Assembly: GCA_965214435.1 (NCBI GenBank) | Contig: OZ243960.1 | Location: forward strand, 1,054,001 to 1,118,000 | Source: Rubrobacter_A sp965214435 | Lineage (GTDB): Bacteria > Actinomycetota > Rubrobacteria > Rubrobacterales > Rubrobacteraceae | Direction of reading: 5' to 3' | Length of the DNA stretch: 64,000 nt | Shown here: piece after piece, positions 42,760 through 53,905 of the stretch | How positions within the stretch are numbered: position 1 is the first letter of the stretch | Layout: every line of letters starts with the position of its first letter | The notes under the pieces: model-generated | Database searches by the model: none | The model's input: the letters and a program-made list of their open reading frames with translations, nothing else | What the model was told of the DNA's origin: nothing | Translations under genes and position numbers: made by a program

Positions 42760-45700
42760 CCGGGGTATCCGGGAAGGTCTCGCGGGCGGTCGCTTCCGAG
42801 GGTGACCCGCAGTGGTATAAGGATGCGATCATCTACCACCTGCACGTGAAGGCGTTCTTCGACTCCGACAACAACGGGATAGGCGACTTCAAGGGCCTCA
42901 TGCAGCGTCTGGAGTATATCCGGGACCTCGGGGTAACGGCGATCTGGGTGATGCCGTTCTACCCCTCCCCGATGCGCGATGACGGCTACGACATCTCCGA
43001 GTATCAGAACGTCCACCCCGACTACGGCACGAAAAGGGACTTCCGGGCGTTCGTGCGTAAAGCCCACGACCTCGGCCTCAAAGTAATAACCGAACTCGTC
43101 ATAAACCACACCTCCGACCAGCACCCCTGGTTCCAGAAAGCCCGCCAGGCTCCGAAAGGCTCGGCGCGCCGCAACTTCTACGTGTGGAGCGACGACCCGG
43201 CGAAGTACGAGGGGACCCGCGTCATCTTTACCGACACCGAGCGGTCGAACTGGAGTTGGGACGAAGAGGCCGGCCAGTACTACTGGCACCGCTTTTTCTC
43301 CCACCAGCCGGACTTGAACCACGACAACCCGCAGGTGTTTAAAGCGGTCATGCGGGTGATGCGCTTCTGGTTCGACGCCGGGGTGGACGGGATGCGGCTA
43401 GACGCCATCCCCTACCTCATAGAGCGCGAGGGGACCGACAACGAGAACCTCCCCGAGACCCACGAGGTCCTGAAGAAGATGCGGGCCGAGCTGGACGAAC
43501 GCTACGACAACCGGCTGTTTCTCGCGGAGGCCAACCAGTGGCCCGAGGACGTGCTGCCGTACTTCGGTGACTTCGATACGGGTGGGAACGAGTGCCACAT
43601 GGCGTTTCACTTTCCGCTGATGCCCCGGATCTACATGGCCGTGGCTCAAGAGGACCGGCATCCTATAGTCGAGATCATGGACCAGACGCCCGAAATCCCG
43701 GAGAACTGCCAGTGGGCCGTGTTCCTTCGCAACCACGACGAGCTTACCCTGGAGATGGTCACCGACCGCGAGCGCGACTACATGTACCAGACCTACGCCT
43801 CGGACCCCGAGATGCGCATAAACCTCGGCATCCGGCGTCGCCTCGCAACCCTCATGGAGAACGACCGGACCCGCATAGAGCTCCTGAACAGCCTGCTCTT
43901 CTCAATGCCCGGAACCCCGATCATCTACTACGGCGACGAGCTCGGTATGGGTGACAACGTCTTTCTCGGTGACCGCGATACCGTCCGCACCCCGATGCAG
44001 TGGACCTCCGACCGCAACTCCGGCTTTTCCCGAGTCGAACCCGCCCGCCTCTACCTGCCACCCATAATGGACCCTGTCTACGGCTACCAATCCGTAAACG
44101 TCGAGTCCCAGAGCCGCAACCCCGGCTCCCTCCTAAACTGGATGAAGCGTATCATTGCCGTGCGTAAAACATATAAAGCGTTTGGGCGGGGAAGCTTGAG
44201 TTTTCTGCACCCGGGGAACCGCCGTATTCTGGCTTACCTGCGGGAGCATGAGGACGAGGCTGTTTTGTGTGTGGCGAATTTGTCCCGGACGGCGCAGCCG
44301 GTGGAGTTGGATCTCTCGCGCTTCAAGGGACGGGTGCCGGTCGAGCTGATCGGGGGTAGCAGTTTTCCGCCGCTAGGAGATCTCCCGTACCTGCTGACGA
44401 TGCCGGGCCACAGTTTCTACTGGTTCCGGTTGTCGGTCGACGCGCCGGCGCCGAGCTGGCACGAGGAGATGCCGCGCTTCCCGGAGCCGCCGGTCATGGT
44501 GCTTCCGGCCGGCCGGGAGACCGGGCCGAGCGCGCGGCGCGCGTCTTTGAAGCTCGGGGGGCGGCAGATCTCACGCTTGGAGGAAGTGCTGCCGGGGTTT
44601 CTCGGCGTCCGGCGCTGGTTCGCCGCAAAGGGCGCGAGCATAAAAAAGGTTGAGGTAGCGGTCCAGGCGGGCCTCGAAGACGGAGGGGACTCGGACCGGC
44701 TGCTGTCGATCCTCCGGGTTTACATCGGGGAGGAAGCCGAACCGCAATTTTACTTCCTCCCACTGGCGGCCGCCTGGGAGGACGAGCGGGAGGACGCGGG
44801 CTTGGGGCTCCTGGCGAACGCGGTGGCGAAGTTGCGGCGGCGCTCGCGGATCGGGGTGCTCTACGACGCGTTCGCCGACGAGGGCTTCTGCCGGGATTTC
44901 GTGGCGGCGATGGGCGGGGAGAAGGAGATACCGCTCGGAGAGAGGCGCGTCAGGTTCTCAAAGACCTCGGTTTTTGAGGAGCTTACCGGGGGAGAGAGGC
45001 TCCCGAGCGTGCGGCGCGTCGGGGTGGAGCAGAGCAACACCTCCGTGATCCTCGGCGAGCAGCTCGTGATGAAGGCGTACCGCAGGTTGCAGCCCGGCGT
45101 GAGCCCAGATCTGGAGATCGGCCGTTTCCTGACCGAGGAGGCCGAGTTCTACAACACCCCGCCGCTGGCCGGGGCCGTGGAGTACCACCGCCCGGACGCC
45201 GAACCGGTGACCCTCGCCATTTTGCAGGGCTTTGTCCCGAACCAGGGCGACGGCTGGTCCTACACGCTGGACTACCTCTCGCGGTACCTCGAAGACCGGC
45301 TCGTAACGTCCTGGAGACTTGAGGGCGACGACCGGGAGGCCCGGGAATCGGAGGCCGTGGATAGCTTCTTTACCGGCCTGATGCACATCTTGGGCCTGCG
45401 CACCGGGGAATTGCACGAGGCGTTCGCGATCCCGACCGGGAACCTGGCTTTCGCTGCCGAGCCCGTATCCGCCGAAGAGGCCAGTGAGTGGGTGGAGAAC
45501 GTACTCTCGGAGCTCAAACAGACGTTCAAGGTGCTAAAGAAGCGCCGCGACCGGCTGCCGGAGGCGGTAGCAGCCGACGTGGAGCGTCTGTTGGAGCGGC
45601 GTGCGGAGCTTGCGTCGCGCCTAAAGTCCGTGCCGGTCGGTGAGCTGGATATCATAAAGACCCGCCACCACGGCGACTACCACCTCGGGCAGGTACTGGT

Positions 45701-46136
45701 CGCCGGGGGGGACTTCCAGATCATAGACTTCGAGGGGGAGCCGGCCCGCCCGCTGGCCGAGCGCCGCCGCAAGCACTCGCCGCTGCGGGATGTAGCGGGT
45801 ATGCTCCGCTCTTTTAACTACGCGGCCCGCTCGGCGCTTTCTAACGTAAGTATCGAGCGGGCGGACTACGCCGCGGAGCTCGAGTCGTGGGTCCGCTTCT
45901 GGGAGAAGCGCACGCGCGAGGTCTTTCTCGAAGGCTACCGGGAGGGTGCGCGGGAGTGCCCTTCCTACCCGAAAAACCCCGAGCACGCCCGCAAGCTCCT
46001 TGAGCTTTTCACGCTGGAAAAAGCTCTGTACGAGGTCCGCTACGAGCTAGACAACCGCCCGGAGTGGGTCGGGATCCCGGTACGAGGTATCCTGGACATT
46101 CTCGACGAGCCGGCCGCGACCGAGGAGGCTCCATGA
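42756..46136 (+). CDS. treS: Fused trehalose synthase - maltokinase
   Basis: A 1126-residue fusion. Residues 1-580 are GH13_16 trehalose synthase, which interconverts trehalose and maltose: Asp216 (GMRLDAIPYL) is the nucleophile, Glu258 (LAEANQWPED) the acid and NHDELTLE supplies the third acidic residue. Residues about 605-1120 are maltokinase (Mak/Pep2) with an aminoglycoside-kinase fold: catalytic KTRHHGDYHLGQVL and metal-binding IIDFEGEP. It phosphorylates maltose with ATP to maltose 1-phosphate for GlgE. The fusion should channel maltose between steps. TTG start overlaps the glgE stop (TTGA); the end overlaps the glgB ATG. Confidence 0.96.
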   Translation: MTGVSGKVSRAVASEGDPQWYKDAIIYHLHVKAFFDSDNNGIGDFKGLMQRLEYIRDLGVTAIWVMPFYPSPMRDDGYDISEYQNVHPDYGTKRDFRAFVRKAHDLGLKVITELVINHTSDQHPWFQKARQAPKGSARRNFYVWSDDPAKYEGTRVIFTDTERSNWSWDEEAGQYYWHRFFSHQPDLNHDNPQVFKAVMRVMRFWFDAGVDGMRLDAIPYLIEREGTDNENLPETHEVLKKMRAELDERYDNRLFLAEANQWPEDVLPYFGDFDTGGNECHMAFHFPLMPRIYMAVAQEDRHPIVEIMDQTPEIPENCQWAVFLRNHDELTLEMVTDRERDYMYQTYASDPEMRINLGIRRRLATLMENDRTRIELLNSLLFSMPGTPIIYYGDELGMGDNVFLGDRDTVRTPMQWTSDRNSGFSRVEPARLYLPPIMDPVYGYQSVNVESQSRNPGSLLNWMKRIIAVRKTYKAFGRGSLSFLHPGNRRILAYLREHEDEAVLCVANLSRTAQPVELDLSRFKGRVPVELIGGSSFPPLGDLPYLLTMPGHSFYWFRLSVDAPAPSWHEEMPRFPEPPVMVLPAGRETGPSARRASLKLGGRQISRLEEVLPGFLGVRRWFAAKGASIKKVEVAVQAGLEDGGDSDRLLSILRVYIGEEAEPQFYFLPLAAAWEDEREDAGLGLLANAVAKLRRRSRIGVLYDAFADEGFCRDFVAAMGGEKEIPLGERRVRFSKTSVFEELTGGERLPSVRRVGVEQSNTSVILGEQLVMKAYRRLQPGVSPDLEIGRFLTEEAEFYNTPPLAGAVEYHRPDAEPVTLAILQGFVPNQGDGWSYTLDYLSRYLEDRLVTSWRLEGDDREARESEAVDSFFTGLMHILGLRTGELHEAFAIPTGNLAFAAEPVSAEEASEWVENVLSELKQTFKVLKKRRDRLPEAVAADVERLLERRAELASRLKSVPVGELDIIKTRHHGDYHLGQVLVAGGDFQIIDFEGEPARPLAERRRKHSPLRDVAGMLRSFNYAARSALSNVSIERADYAAELESWVRFWEKRTREVFLEGYREGARECPSYPKNPEHARKLLELFTLEKALYEVRYELDNRPEWVGIPVRGILDILDEPAATEEAP

Positions 46137-48331
46137 ACCACGAAGACGCCGTCAACGCCGTCGTAACCGGCGACCACCCGGAACCCTTCGACTTCCTCGG
46201 CCCCCACGAACAGGGCGGCGACACTGTCGTGCGAACCTTTCTGCCCGGAGCCCACTCCGTAAGGGTAACCTCCGGCCCCGACGGCCGCGGCGCGGACCTC
46301 GGCGAACTCTCCGCCGAGCACCCGGAGGGCCTTTTTACCGGCGCGGTCGCCGTGGAAGGTAGCTCTTCCTACACGCTCCGGGTCGAGTGGGAGAGTGGCG
46401 AGGAATCGGAGGTGGAAGATCCCTACCGCTTCCCGCCGGTCCTCAGCGACCACGATCTATACCTCTTCGGAGAGGGCAACCTCCTCCGCGCCTACGACAC
46501 GTTCGGCGCGCACCCGGCGACGGTCGAGGGGGTGGCCGGCACGGTGTTCGCCGTGTGGGCCCCGAACGCCCGCCGGGTCTCGGTGGTCGGGAACTTTAAT
46601 TTCTGGGACGGCCGCCGCCACGTCATGCGCCGGCGTTCCGGCGGTGTGTGGGAGCTGTTCGTACCCGGTATCGGCGCGGGTGAGGCTTACAAGTACGAGA
46701 CTAAAGGCCCCGACGGCAATCTCCTGCCGCTGAAAGCTGACCCCTACGGCTTCCGGGCCGAGAAGCTACCCGGTACAGCCTCCGTCGTCCACACTCCGGC
46801 ATCCTACGAGTGGCGCGACGGGGAGTGGATGTCCACCCTGCGCGAGGGTGCGAACGCCCTCGACGTCCCAATGGCGACCTACGAGGTACATCTCGGCTCC
46901 TGGAAACGACACGAGGACAACTCCTACCTGTCGTACAGGGAACTAGCCGCGGAGCTCGTTCCCTATGTCCGGGAGATGGGCTACACCCACGTCGAGTTTA
47001 TGCCGCCGACCGAGCACCCGTTTGACGGGTCTTGGGGCTATCAGCCGCTCGGGCTCTTCGCGCCGACGAGCCGCTTCGGGACGCCGGACGACTTCAAGTT
47101 TCTCGTGGACAGCTTCCACGCCGCCGGGATAGCGGTAATTATGGACTGGGTCCCGGCCCACTTCCCGGAAGACCCGCACGGCCTTCACTTTTTCGACGGT
47201 ACCCACCTCTACGAGCACGCCGACCCCCGCCGCGGCCGCCACCCGGACTGGGGTACCTCCATCTTCAACCTCGGGCGCAACGAGGTCTGGAACTACCTGT
47301 TATCCAACGCCCTTTTCTGGCTGTCGGAGTACCACATAGACGGCCTGCGGGTAGACGCCGTCGCCTCGATGCTCTACCTCGACTACTCCCGCCAACCCGG
47401 CGAGTGGGTGCCGAACGTCCACGGCGGCAACGAGGACCTGGAGTCCGTCGCCTTCCTGCGGAGCATGAACGAGCTGGCCTATGGGGAGAACCCCGGAGCC
47501 GCAACCCTGGCCGAGGAGTCTACCGCCTGGCCGATGGTCTCCCGCCCGACGTATATGGGTGGCTTAGGTTTCGGATACAAGTGGAACATGGGCTGGATGA
47601 ACGACTCTTTAGAATATATGTCGGAGGATCCGCTCTACCGCTCCTACCACCACGACAAGCTGACCTTCAGCCTCGTCTACGCCTTCGGCGAGAACTTCGT
47701 CCTGCCGCTCTCCCACGACGAGGTCGTCCATGGCAAAAAGCCGCTCATAGACAAGATGCCCGGCGACGAGTGGCGGCGTTTCGCCAACCTCCGGCTCTAC
47801 TACGCCTTTATGTACGGCCATCCCGGCAAGAAGCTCCTGTTCATGGGCGGGGAGTTCGCTCAAGGGCGGGAGTGGACCCACGACGCCGGTTTACAGTGGT
47901 GGGAGCTAGAAAACCCGAAAAATCGTGGCGTTCAGAGTCTGGTCAAAGACCTAAACTCGCTCTACGTCTCGGAGCCCGCGCTCCACGAGGTGGACTTTGA
48001 GCCTGAAGGCTTTGAGTGGATAGAGGGCGGCGACCGCGAGAACAGCGTGATCTCTTTTCTGCGACACCCGTCGGAGGGCCTGAACGAGGACTTTCTGGTC
48101 CTGGCTTGCAACTTCACCCCGGTGGTCCACGAGGACTACCGCATCGGCATCCCGGAAGACGGCATCTACACGGAGGTCCTGAACACCGACGCTGAAACCT
48201 ATGGCGGCAGCGGCGTAGTCAATGCCGGAGAGTTGAACGCTGCCGAAACCCCGGTCCACGGCCGGCCGTACTCGCTATCCTTGAGGCTGCCGCCGCTCGG
48301 CGCGGTAATATTGAAGCGTTCTGTCAGGTAA
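46133..48331 (+). CDS. glgB: 1,4-alpha-glucan branching enzyme
   Basis: A 732-residue GH13_9 enzyme introducing alpha-1,6 branches. Two N-terminal carbohydrate-binding modules (about 10-105 and 115-220) precede the barrel: nucleophile Asp408 in GLRVDAVASMLYLDYSR, acid Glu in LAEESTAWP, and LPLSHDEVVHGK with the transition-state Asp. The C-terminal beta domain ends in LPPLGAVILKR. ATG 46133 is preferred (GAGGAGG upstream, overlap with the treS-mak stop); a longer frame begins at 46064 inside the preceding gene. Length is standard. Confidence 0.96.
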   Translation: MNHEDAVNAVVTGDHPEPFDFLGPHEQGGDTVVRTFLPGAHSVRVTSGPDGRGADLGELSAEHPEGLFTGAVAVEGSSSYTLRVEWESGEESEVEDPYRFPPVLSDHDLYLFGEGNLLRAYDTFGAHPATVEGVAGTVFAVWAPNARRVSVVGNFNFWDGRRHVMRRRSGGVWELFVPGIGAGEAYKYETKGPDGNLLPLKADPYGFRAEKLPGTASVVHTPASYEWRDGEWMSTLREGANALDVPMATYEVHLGSWKRHEDNSYLSYRELAAELVPYVREMGYTHVEFMPPTEHPFDGSWGYQPLGLFAPTSRFGTPDDFKFLVDSFHAAGIAVIMDWVPAHFPEDPHGLHFFDGTHLYEHADPRRGRHPDWGTSIFNLGRNEVWNYLLSNALFWLSEYHIDGLRVDAVASMLYLDYSRQPGEWVPNVHGGNEDLESVAFLRSMNELAYGENPGAATLAEESTAWPMVSRPTYMGGLGFGYKWNMGWMNDSLEYMSEDPLYRSYHHDKLTFSLVYAFGENFVLPLSHDEVVHGKKPLIDKMPGDEWRRFANLRLYYAFMYGHPGKKLLFMGGEFAQGREWTHDAGLQWWELENPKNRGVQSLVKDLNSLYVSEPALHEVDFEPEGFEWIEGGDRENSVISFLRHPSEGLNEDFLVLACNFTPVVHEDYRIGIPEDGIYTEVLNTDAETYGGSGVVNAGELNAAETPVHGRPYSLSLRLPPLGAVILKRSVR

Positions 48332-48382
48332 GAGCCGGCCGGCAAGAGCCAGCGGTCGGTAGAAAGTCGAGGTATCCGCTAC

Positions 48383-50503
<2,121 letters not shown>

Positions 50504-50504
50504 C

Positions 50505-51392
50505 TCAGTGCGGCGTCAGCCGGCGTTTAAAGAAGTCCGCCACTCTCTCCGAGTAGGCGGCGCGGTCGGCGAAGTAAGCGCCGCAGTGGTCCACGCCGTC
50601 TAGCAGCCAGATCTCCTTCGGCTCTCCGGCGGCCTCGTACAGTGCCCGCGAGTCGCGAGGGTCGGTAGTATCGTCGAGTTCCCCGTGGATAAAGAGGCAG
50701 GCTCGCGGGGTAATCCTCGCAACCTCCTGGATAGGTTCTACTTTATCTATATCGTAGGGAAGAAAGCTTTCCGAGAGTTTCAGGAGCAGACCGGCGGCCG
50801 GTCCCAAGTACCGGCCTAGATGCGCCCGGAGAAGTCCGCGCTGGGAGGCGAAAGGCGAATCGGCCACGATCGCCCCGACCCGCGGGTCCCGGGCGGCGGC
50901 CATCACGGCTACCGCCGCACCCATCGAGAACCCCAAAAGACCGAGCGGTTTGTCGGATCGCGAAAGCACGTACTCGATAGCGGAGAAGGCGTCTACCGTC
51001 TCGAAGTAGCCGAGAGAGCCCCGGTCGCCGTCCGAGGAGCCCCGTCCCCGGTTGTCGAAGAGCAGCACGTTTGCCCCCCGGTGCCACAGCGCCGCCCCGA
51101 TACCTAGAGCGTGGTGCCGGGCTCCATTCTGACCGGCCAGAGCGACGACCGTCCGCCGCGGGTCTGGGTGCTCCAGCCACCAGCCGCGCAAAACCAACCC
51201 ATCCGGCGTGCGGAACTCTACTTCCTCGTATGGGATGCCGAGCTCCCAGGGAGTGAAAAATCGTTCCTCGGCGGGTCCGGGGTTCGTCACACTCCGCACC
51301 ACGGATCTCACGACGGCTCCCGCTCCCAGCGCTGCCAGGACCGGGACGCCGACCGCCGTGTACACTGACGCTCGCTCAAGATGACCCGCCAT
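50505..51392 (-). CDS. Membrane-anchored alpha/beta hydrolase
   Basis: A 295-residue hydrolase of the YfhR/BEM46-like group. One N-terminal hydrophobic segment (about 10-30, TAVGVPVLAALGAGAVV) probably anchors it; then RTPDGLVLRGWWL, LLFDNRGRGSSDG, nucleophile elbow GFSMGAA, acid in HGELDDTTD and His in GVDHCGAYF. Start ATG 51392 has GGGAGGC upstream; longer in-frame starts run into the lacI-type gene. It lies 13 nt downstream of that regulator and is probably co-transcribed. Substrate unknown. Confidence 0.85.
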   Translation of the reverse strand: MAGHLERASVYTAVGVPVLAALGAGAVVRSVVRSVTNPGPAEERFFTPWELGIPYEEVEFRTPDGLVLRGWWLEHPDPRRTVVALAGQNGARHHALGIGAALWHRGANVLLFDNRGRGSSDGDRGSLGYFETVDAFSAIEYVLSRSDKPLGLLGFSMGAAVAVMAAARDPRVGAIVADSPFASQRGLLRAHLGRYLGPAAGLLLKLSESFLPYDIDKVEPIQEVARITPRACLFIHGELDDTTDPRDSRALYEAAGEPKEIWLLDGVDHCGAYFADRAAYSERVADFFKRRLTPH

Positions 51393-51405
51393 CTGCCTCC
51401 CTTCT

Positions 51406-52524
51406 CTATTCTTTCTCATCGCTATTTCCGGTCTGTGATCCTGCCCGGGCGGTCGAGCCGCGTACGACCAGCCGGGCCGGTAGAGTCCCGGAATCTTCCG
51501 GTTCTTCTCCACGGAGCTGGGCGATCAACATCCGGCCGGCCCTACGGCCTTTCTCGACATGAGACTGGTGGACGGTGGTGAGCGGCGGGTCCGTCTGCGC
51601 GGCGGCGGGTATGTCGTCGAAGCCGACGACCGACAGGTCATCCGGCACCGAGAACCCGAGCTGACCGACGGCCTCCAGGACCCCTCGCGCGAGCTGGTCG
51701 CTCTGGGCCAGGATAGCTGTCGGCCGGGGTGCCCGGGAAAGCAAGAACTCCGCGGCGGCCCGGCCTTCTTCCGGCAGGTTCTCGGCGCACTCGTAGACGG
51801 GGACTCCTTCCCAGGAAATACCCGCAGCTTCGAGGGCCGCAGCGTACCCGCTTAACCGGGAGCGGGACGGCAGGTAGGTAGCGGCCGCCTGGCGGTGTGA
51901 GTCCGCGAGTCCCCCGACCGGCTCCGGGGAAAGCTCGAAGGAGACCACGGCCAGCCGCCGATGACCCAACTCTAGTAAGTGCTCCGCGGCGTCCCGGGCT
52001 GCGCCCGCGTCGTCGATGCCCACGGCCGGTATCTCCCCACGCCGGGGCTGGTCCACGAGGACCGCCGGCAGCCTCCGGGCGAGCGCCGCGCCGACCAGCG
52101 GGTCATCCTCTGCCATGCAGTAGATCACGAACCCGTCAACCGCCGCGTTTAGTACGGCTCCGGCGTCCCGCTGCGCCCGCGGCGCGCCAGGTACGAGCAG
52201 GAGCCCGAGTCCCGCTTCCTCCGTGGCCGCCGAGACACCTTCGAGGAACTGTACCGCGGCCGGATCCGCGAACGCGTAGGAGAGCCGGTCGCGATAAAGT
52301 ACCCCGACCGCTCCCGACTGCCGCCGCCTCAAGCCCCGCGCCACCGGGTCCGGCCCCGCATACTCTAGCCTCCGCGCCGTCTCGAAAACCCGCTCCCGCA
52401 AGGCCGGTGAAAGCTGATCCGGCCGGTTATAAGCGTTCGAAACCGTCGAAGGCGCAATCCCAAGCTCCGCCGCCACCTCTTTTGCCGTCGCCCGACGACC
52501 AGAATTTCCCGGCTTGACACTCAT
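51406..52524 (-). CDS. LacI family transcriptional regulator
   Basis: A 372-residue repressor. The N-terminal helix-turn-helix ATAKEVAAELGIAPSTVSNAYN and hinge (ARRLEYAGPDPVARGLRR) are classical; residues 65-350 are a periplasmic-binding-protein-like sensor ending in SVVGFDDIPAAAQTDPPLTTVHQ. The ligand is unknown. It is divergent from an MFS transporter with a palindromic operator between, so it most likely controls itself and that transporter. ATG 52524 is preferred to GTG 52530 because TATCAT (52532-52537) ends 7 nt upstream and no Shine-Dalgarno exists, as in other leaderless genes here. Confidence 0.92.
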   Translation of the reverse strand: MSVKPGNSGRRATAKEVAAELGIAPSTVSNAYNRPDQLSPALRERVFETARRLEYAGPDPVARGLRRRQSGAVGVLYRDRLSYAFADPAAVQFLEGVSAATEEAGLGLLLVPGAPRAQRDAGAVLNAAVDGFVIYCMAEDDPLVGAALARRLPAVLVDQPRRGEIPAVGIDDAGAARDAAEHLLELGHRRLAVVSFELSPEPVGGLADSHRQAAATYLPSRSRLSGYAAALEAAGISWEGVPVYECAENLPEEGRAAAEFLLSRAPRPTAILAQSDQLARGVLEAVGQLGFSVPDDLSVVGFDDIPAAAQTDPPLTTVHQSHVEKGRRAGRMLIAQLRGEEPEDSGTLPARLVVRGSTARAGSQTGNSDEKE

Positions 52525-52531
52525 GACCACA

Positions 52532-52537
52532 ATGATA
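52532..52537 (-). promoter_or_regulatory. -10 box TATCAT of the LacI-type gene
   Basis: Minus-strand TATCAT, 7 nt before ATG 52524. The operator palindrome begins 3 bp upstream, so bound repressor would block its own promoter. Confidence 0.45.
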
Positions 52538-52539
52538 CA

Positions 52540-52573
52540 TTACTGAAACGTTACAGCAAAATCGTTTCAGTAA
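52540..52573. promoter_or_regulatory. LacI-type operator, large inverted repeat
   Basis: TTACTGAAACG (52540-52550) and CGTTTCAGTAA (52563-52573) form a perfect 11-bp inverted repeat with a 12-bp spacer. The left arm is also the core of a 14-bp near-palindrome centred on CG, CTGAAACGTTACAG (52543-52556, one mismatch), the standard look of a LacI-family site. It lies between the divergent regulator and transporter starts, directly beside the regulator's -10 box. Confidence 0.7.
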
Positions 52574-52584
52574 GAGGTAGTAGT

Positions 52585-53754
52585 TTGGATCTCAGGGACA
52601 ACACCTCGACGTTGCGGCGGGCACGGCTCGCGGTGCTAGCGGTATTCTTTACAAACGGGTTTGGGTTCTCGAATTGGGTGGTGCGGATACCGGCGATCCA
52701 GGAGAAGCTCAGCTTGAGCGAGGGACTTCTGGGGCTCGCGCTCTTGAGCATCGCCGTCGGGGGGCTCGCGTCGATGAGCGTCACGGGGTGGCTCGCCGCG
52801 CGGTTCGGCAGCCGTCCCGTAGTGGGGGCGACGGCGGTGCTCTTCTCTCTGGCGCTGATTTTGCCGCCTTTGGCGTCGAGTTACCTGTCACTATCCCTGG
52901 TCCTGTTATTTTTTGGGGCGGCCGCTGGGTCTCTGGACGTGTCGATGAACTCCCAGGCCGTGGTCGTGGAGAAGGAGTACCGGCGGCCGATCATGACGTC
53001 CTTCCACGCCGCGTTTAGTATCGGGGGCCTCGCCGGAGCCGTGACCGGTGGTCTCCTGGCTTTTCTCGGCGTCGGTGTCGCGGCCCACCTTTCGGCGGTC
53101 GCTATCCTGATGCTGGCCGCTGGAGCCCTGGCCTACCGGGGCCTGTTGCCGGCCAGCGTGGACGTCGCGGACGAGGGGCCAGCTTTCGCCCGGCCGACGT
53201 GGGCGCTCGCGGGCCTCGGGGTAATAGCGTTCTGCGTGCTGCTCGGCGAGGGGGCGATGGCCGACTGGAGCGCGGTGTACCTGGAGGGGACGCTGGACAC
53301 CGGACCGGGCTTCGCCGCGGCGGGTTACGCGGCGTTCTCGCTGATGATGGCCGCCGGCCGGCTCGCGGGGGACCGGCTCATAGAGCGTTTCGGGACCTTC
53401 CGGGTGGTCCGGACCGCTGCGACGCTGGCCGCTACCGGGCTCGGGACGTCTCTCGTGGTCGCGGAGCCGCTCGTCTCGCTGGTCGGTTTCGGCGCCGCTG
53501 GCGCTGGGTTCTCGGTGATCTTTCCCGCCGCCCTGAGCGCCGCCGGACGTACCGGAGAGATGCCCGCCGGACCCGCGATAGCGGCGGTCTCCACGGTCGG
53601 TTACTTCGGTTTTCTGGCGGGACCGCCGGCCATCGGGTTTATCGCGGAGCTTGTCGGACTCGGAGGCGCGCTCGGCCTTATAGTGTTTTCTAGTGCCGCC
53701 GTCGCCGTTCTCGCCCGCGCCGTGGGGACCGCCGGAAAAGGCGCTACAAAGTAG
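52585..53754 (+). CDS. MFS transporter
   Basis: A 389-residue major facilitator with about 12 membrane helices. N-terminal FFTNGFGFSNWVVRIPAIQEKLSLSEGLLGLALL and GWLAARFGSRPVV (loop 2-3 motif) match the YbjJ/fucose-permease-like group of sugar or drug transporters. It has no large cytoplasmic domain. Start TTG with AGAGGTAG upstream. The divergent LacI regulator implies a carbohydrate-related or other small-molecule inducer that is probably also the transport substrate (inference). Confidence 0.88.
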   Translation: MDLRDNTSTLRRARLAVLAVFFTNGFGFSNWVVRIPAIQEKLSLSEGLLGLALLSIAVGGLASMSVTGWLAARFGSRPVVGATAVLFSLALILPPLASSYLSLSLVLLFFGAAAGSLDVSMNSQAVVVEKEYRRPIMTSFHAAFSIGGLAGAVTGGLLAFLGVGVAAHLSAVAILMLAAGALAYRGLLPASVDVADEGPAFARPTWALAGLGVIAFCVLLGEGAMADWSAVYLEGTLDTGPGFAAAGYAAFSLMMAAGRLAGDRLIERFGTFRVVRTAATLAATGLGTSLVVAEPLVSLVGFGAAGAGFSVIFPAALSAAGRTGEMPAGPAIAAVSTVGYFGFLAGPPAIGFIAELVGLGGALGLIVFSSAAVAVLARAVGTAGKGATK

Positions 53755-53838
53755 CCGCTCAGCATCTCAGCCGGTCAGCATTTCATCTTATCTTCGGGTA
53801 GTGAGGCTTGGTTTGTAGAGCGAGGCTGCCTGGATCCA

Positions 53839-53855
53839 GGGCAATGCTTTTGCCC
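53839..53855. terminator. Possible terminator hairpin
   Basis: GGGCAA / TTGCCC (53839-53844 with 53850-53855), perfect 6-bp stem, 5-nt loop, in the 151-bp gap between the convergent MFS and polymerase genes. It directly abuts a perfect palindrome CCTGGATCCAGG at 53829-53840. No long T-run follows on either strand. Confidence 0.35.
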
Positions 53856-53905
53856 GGAGTTCTTACCTGGTCACTGACCGGCTGACAAGCTCTGGAAGGC
53901 TTTGA

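Noticed and set aside
47032..48000. 322-codon frame inside glgB
   Set aside because: Arg/Pro/Ala-rich +1-frame shadow of the branching enzyme.
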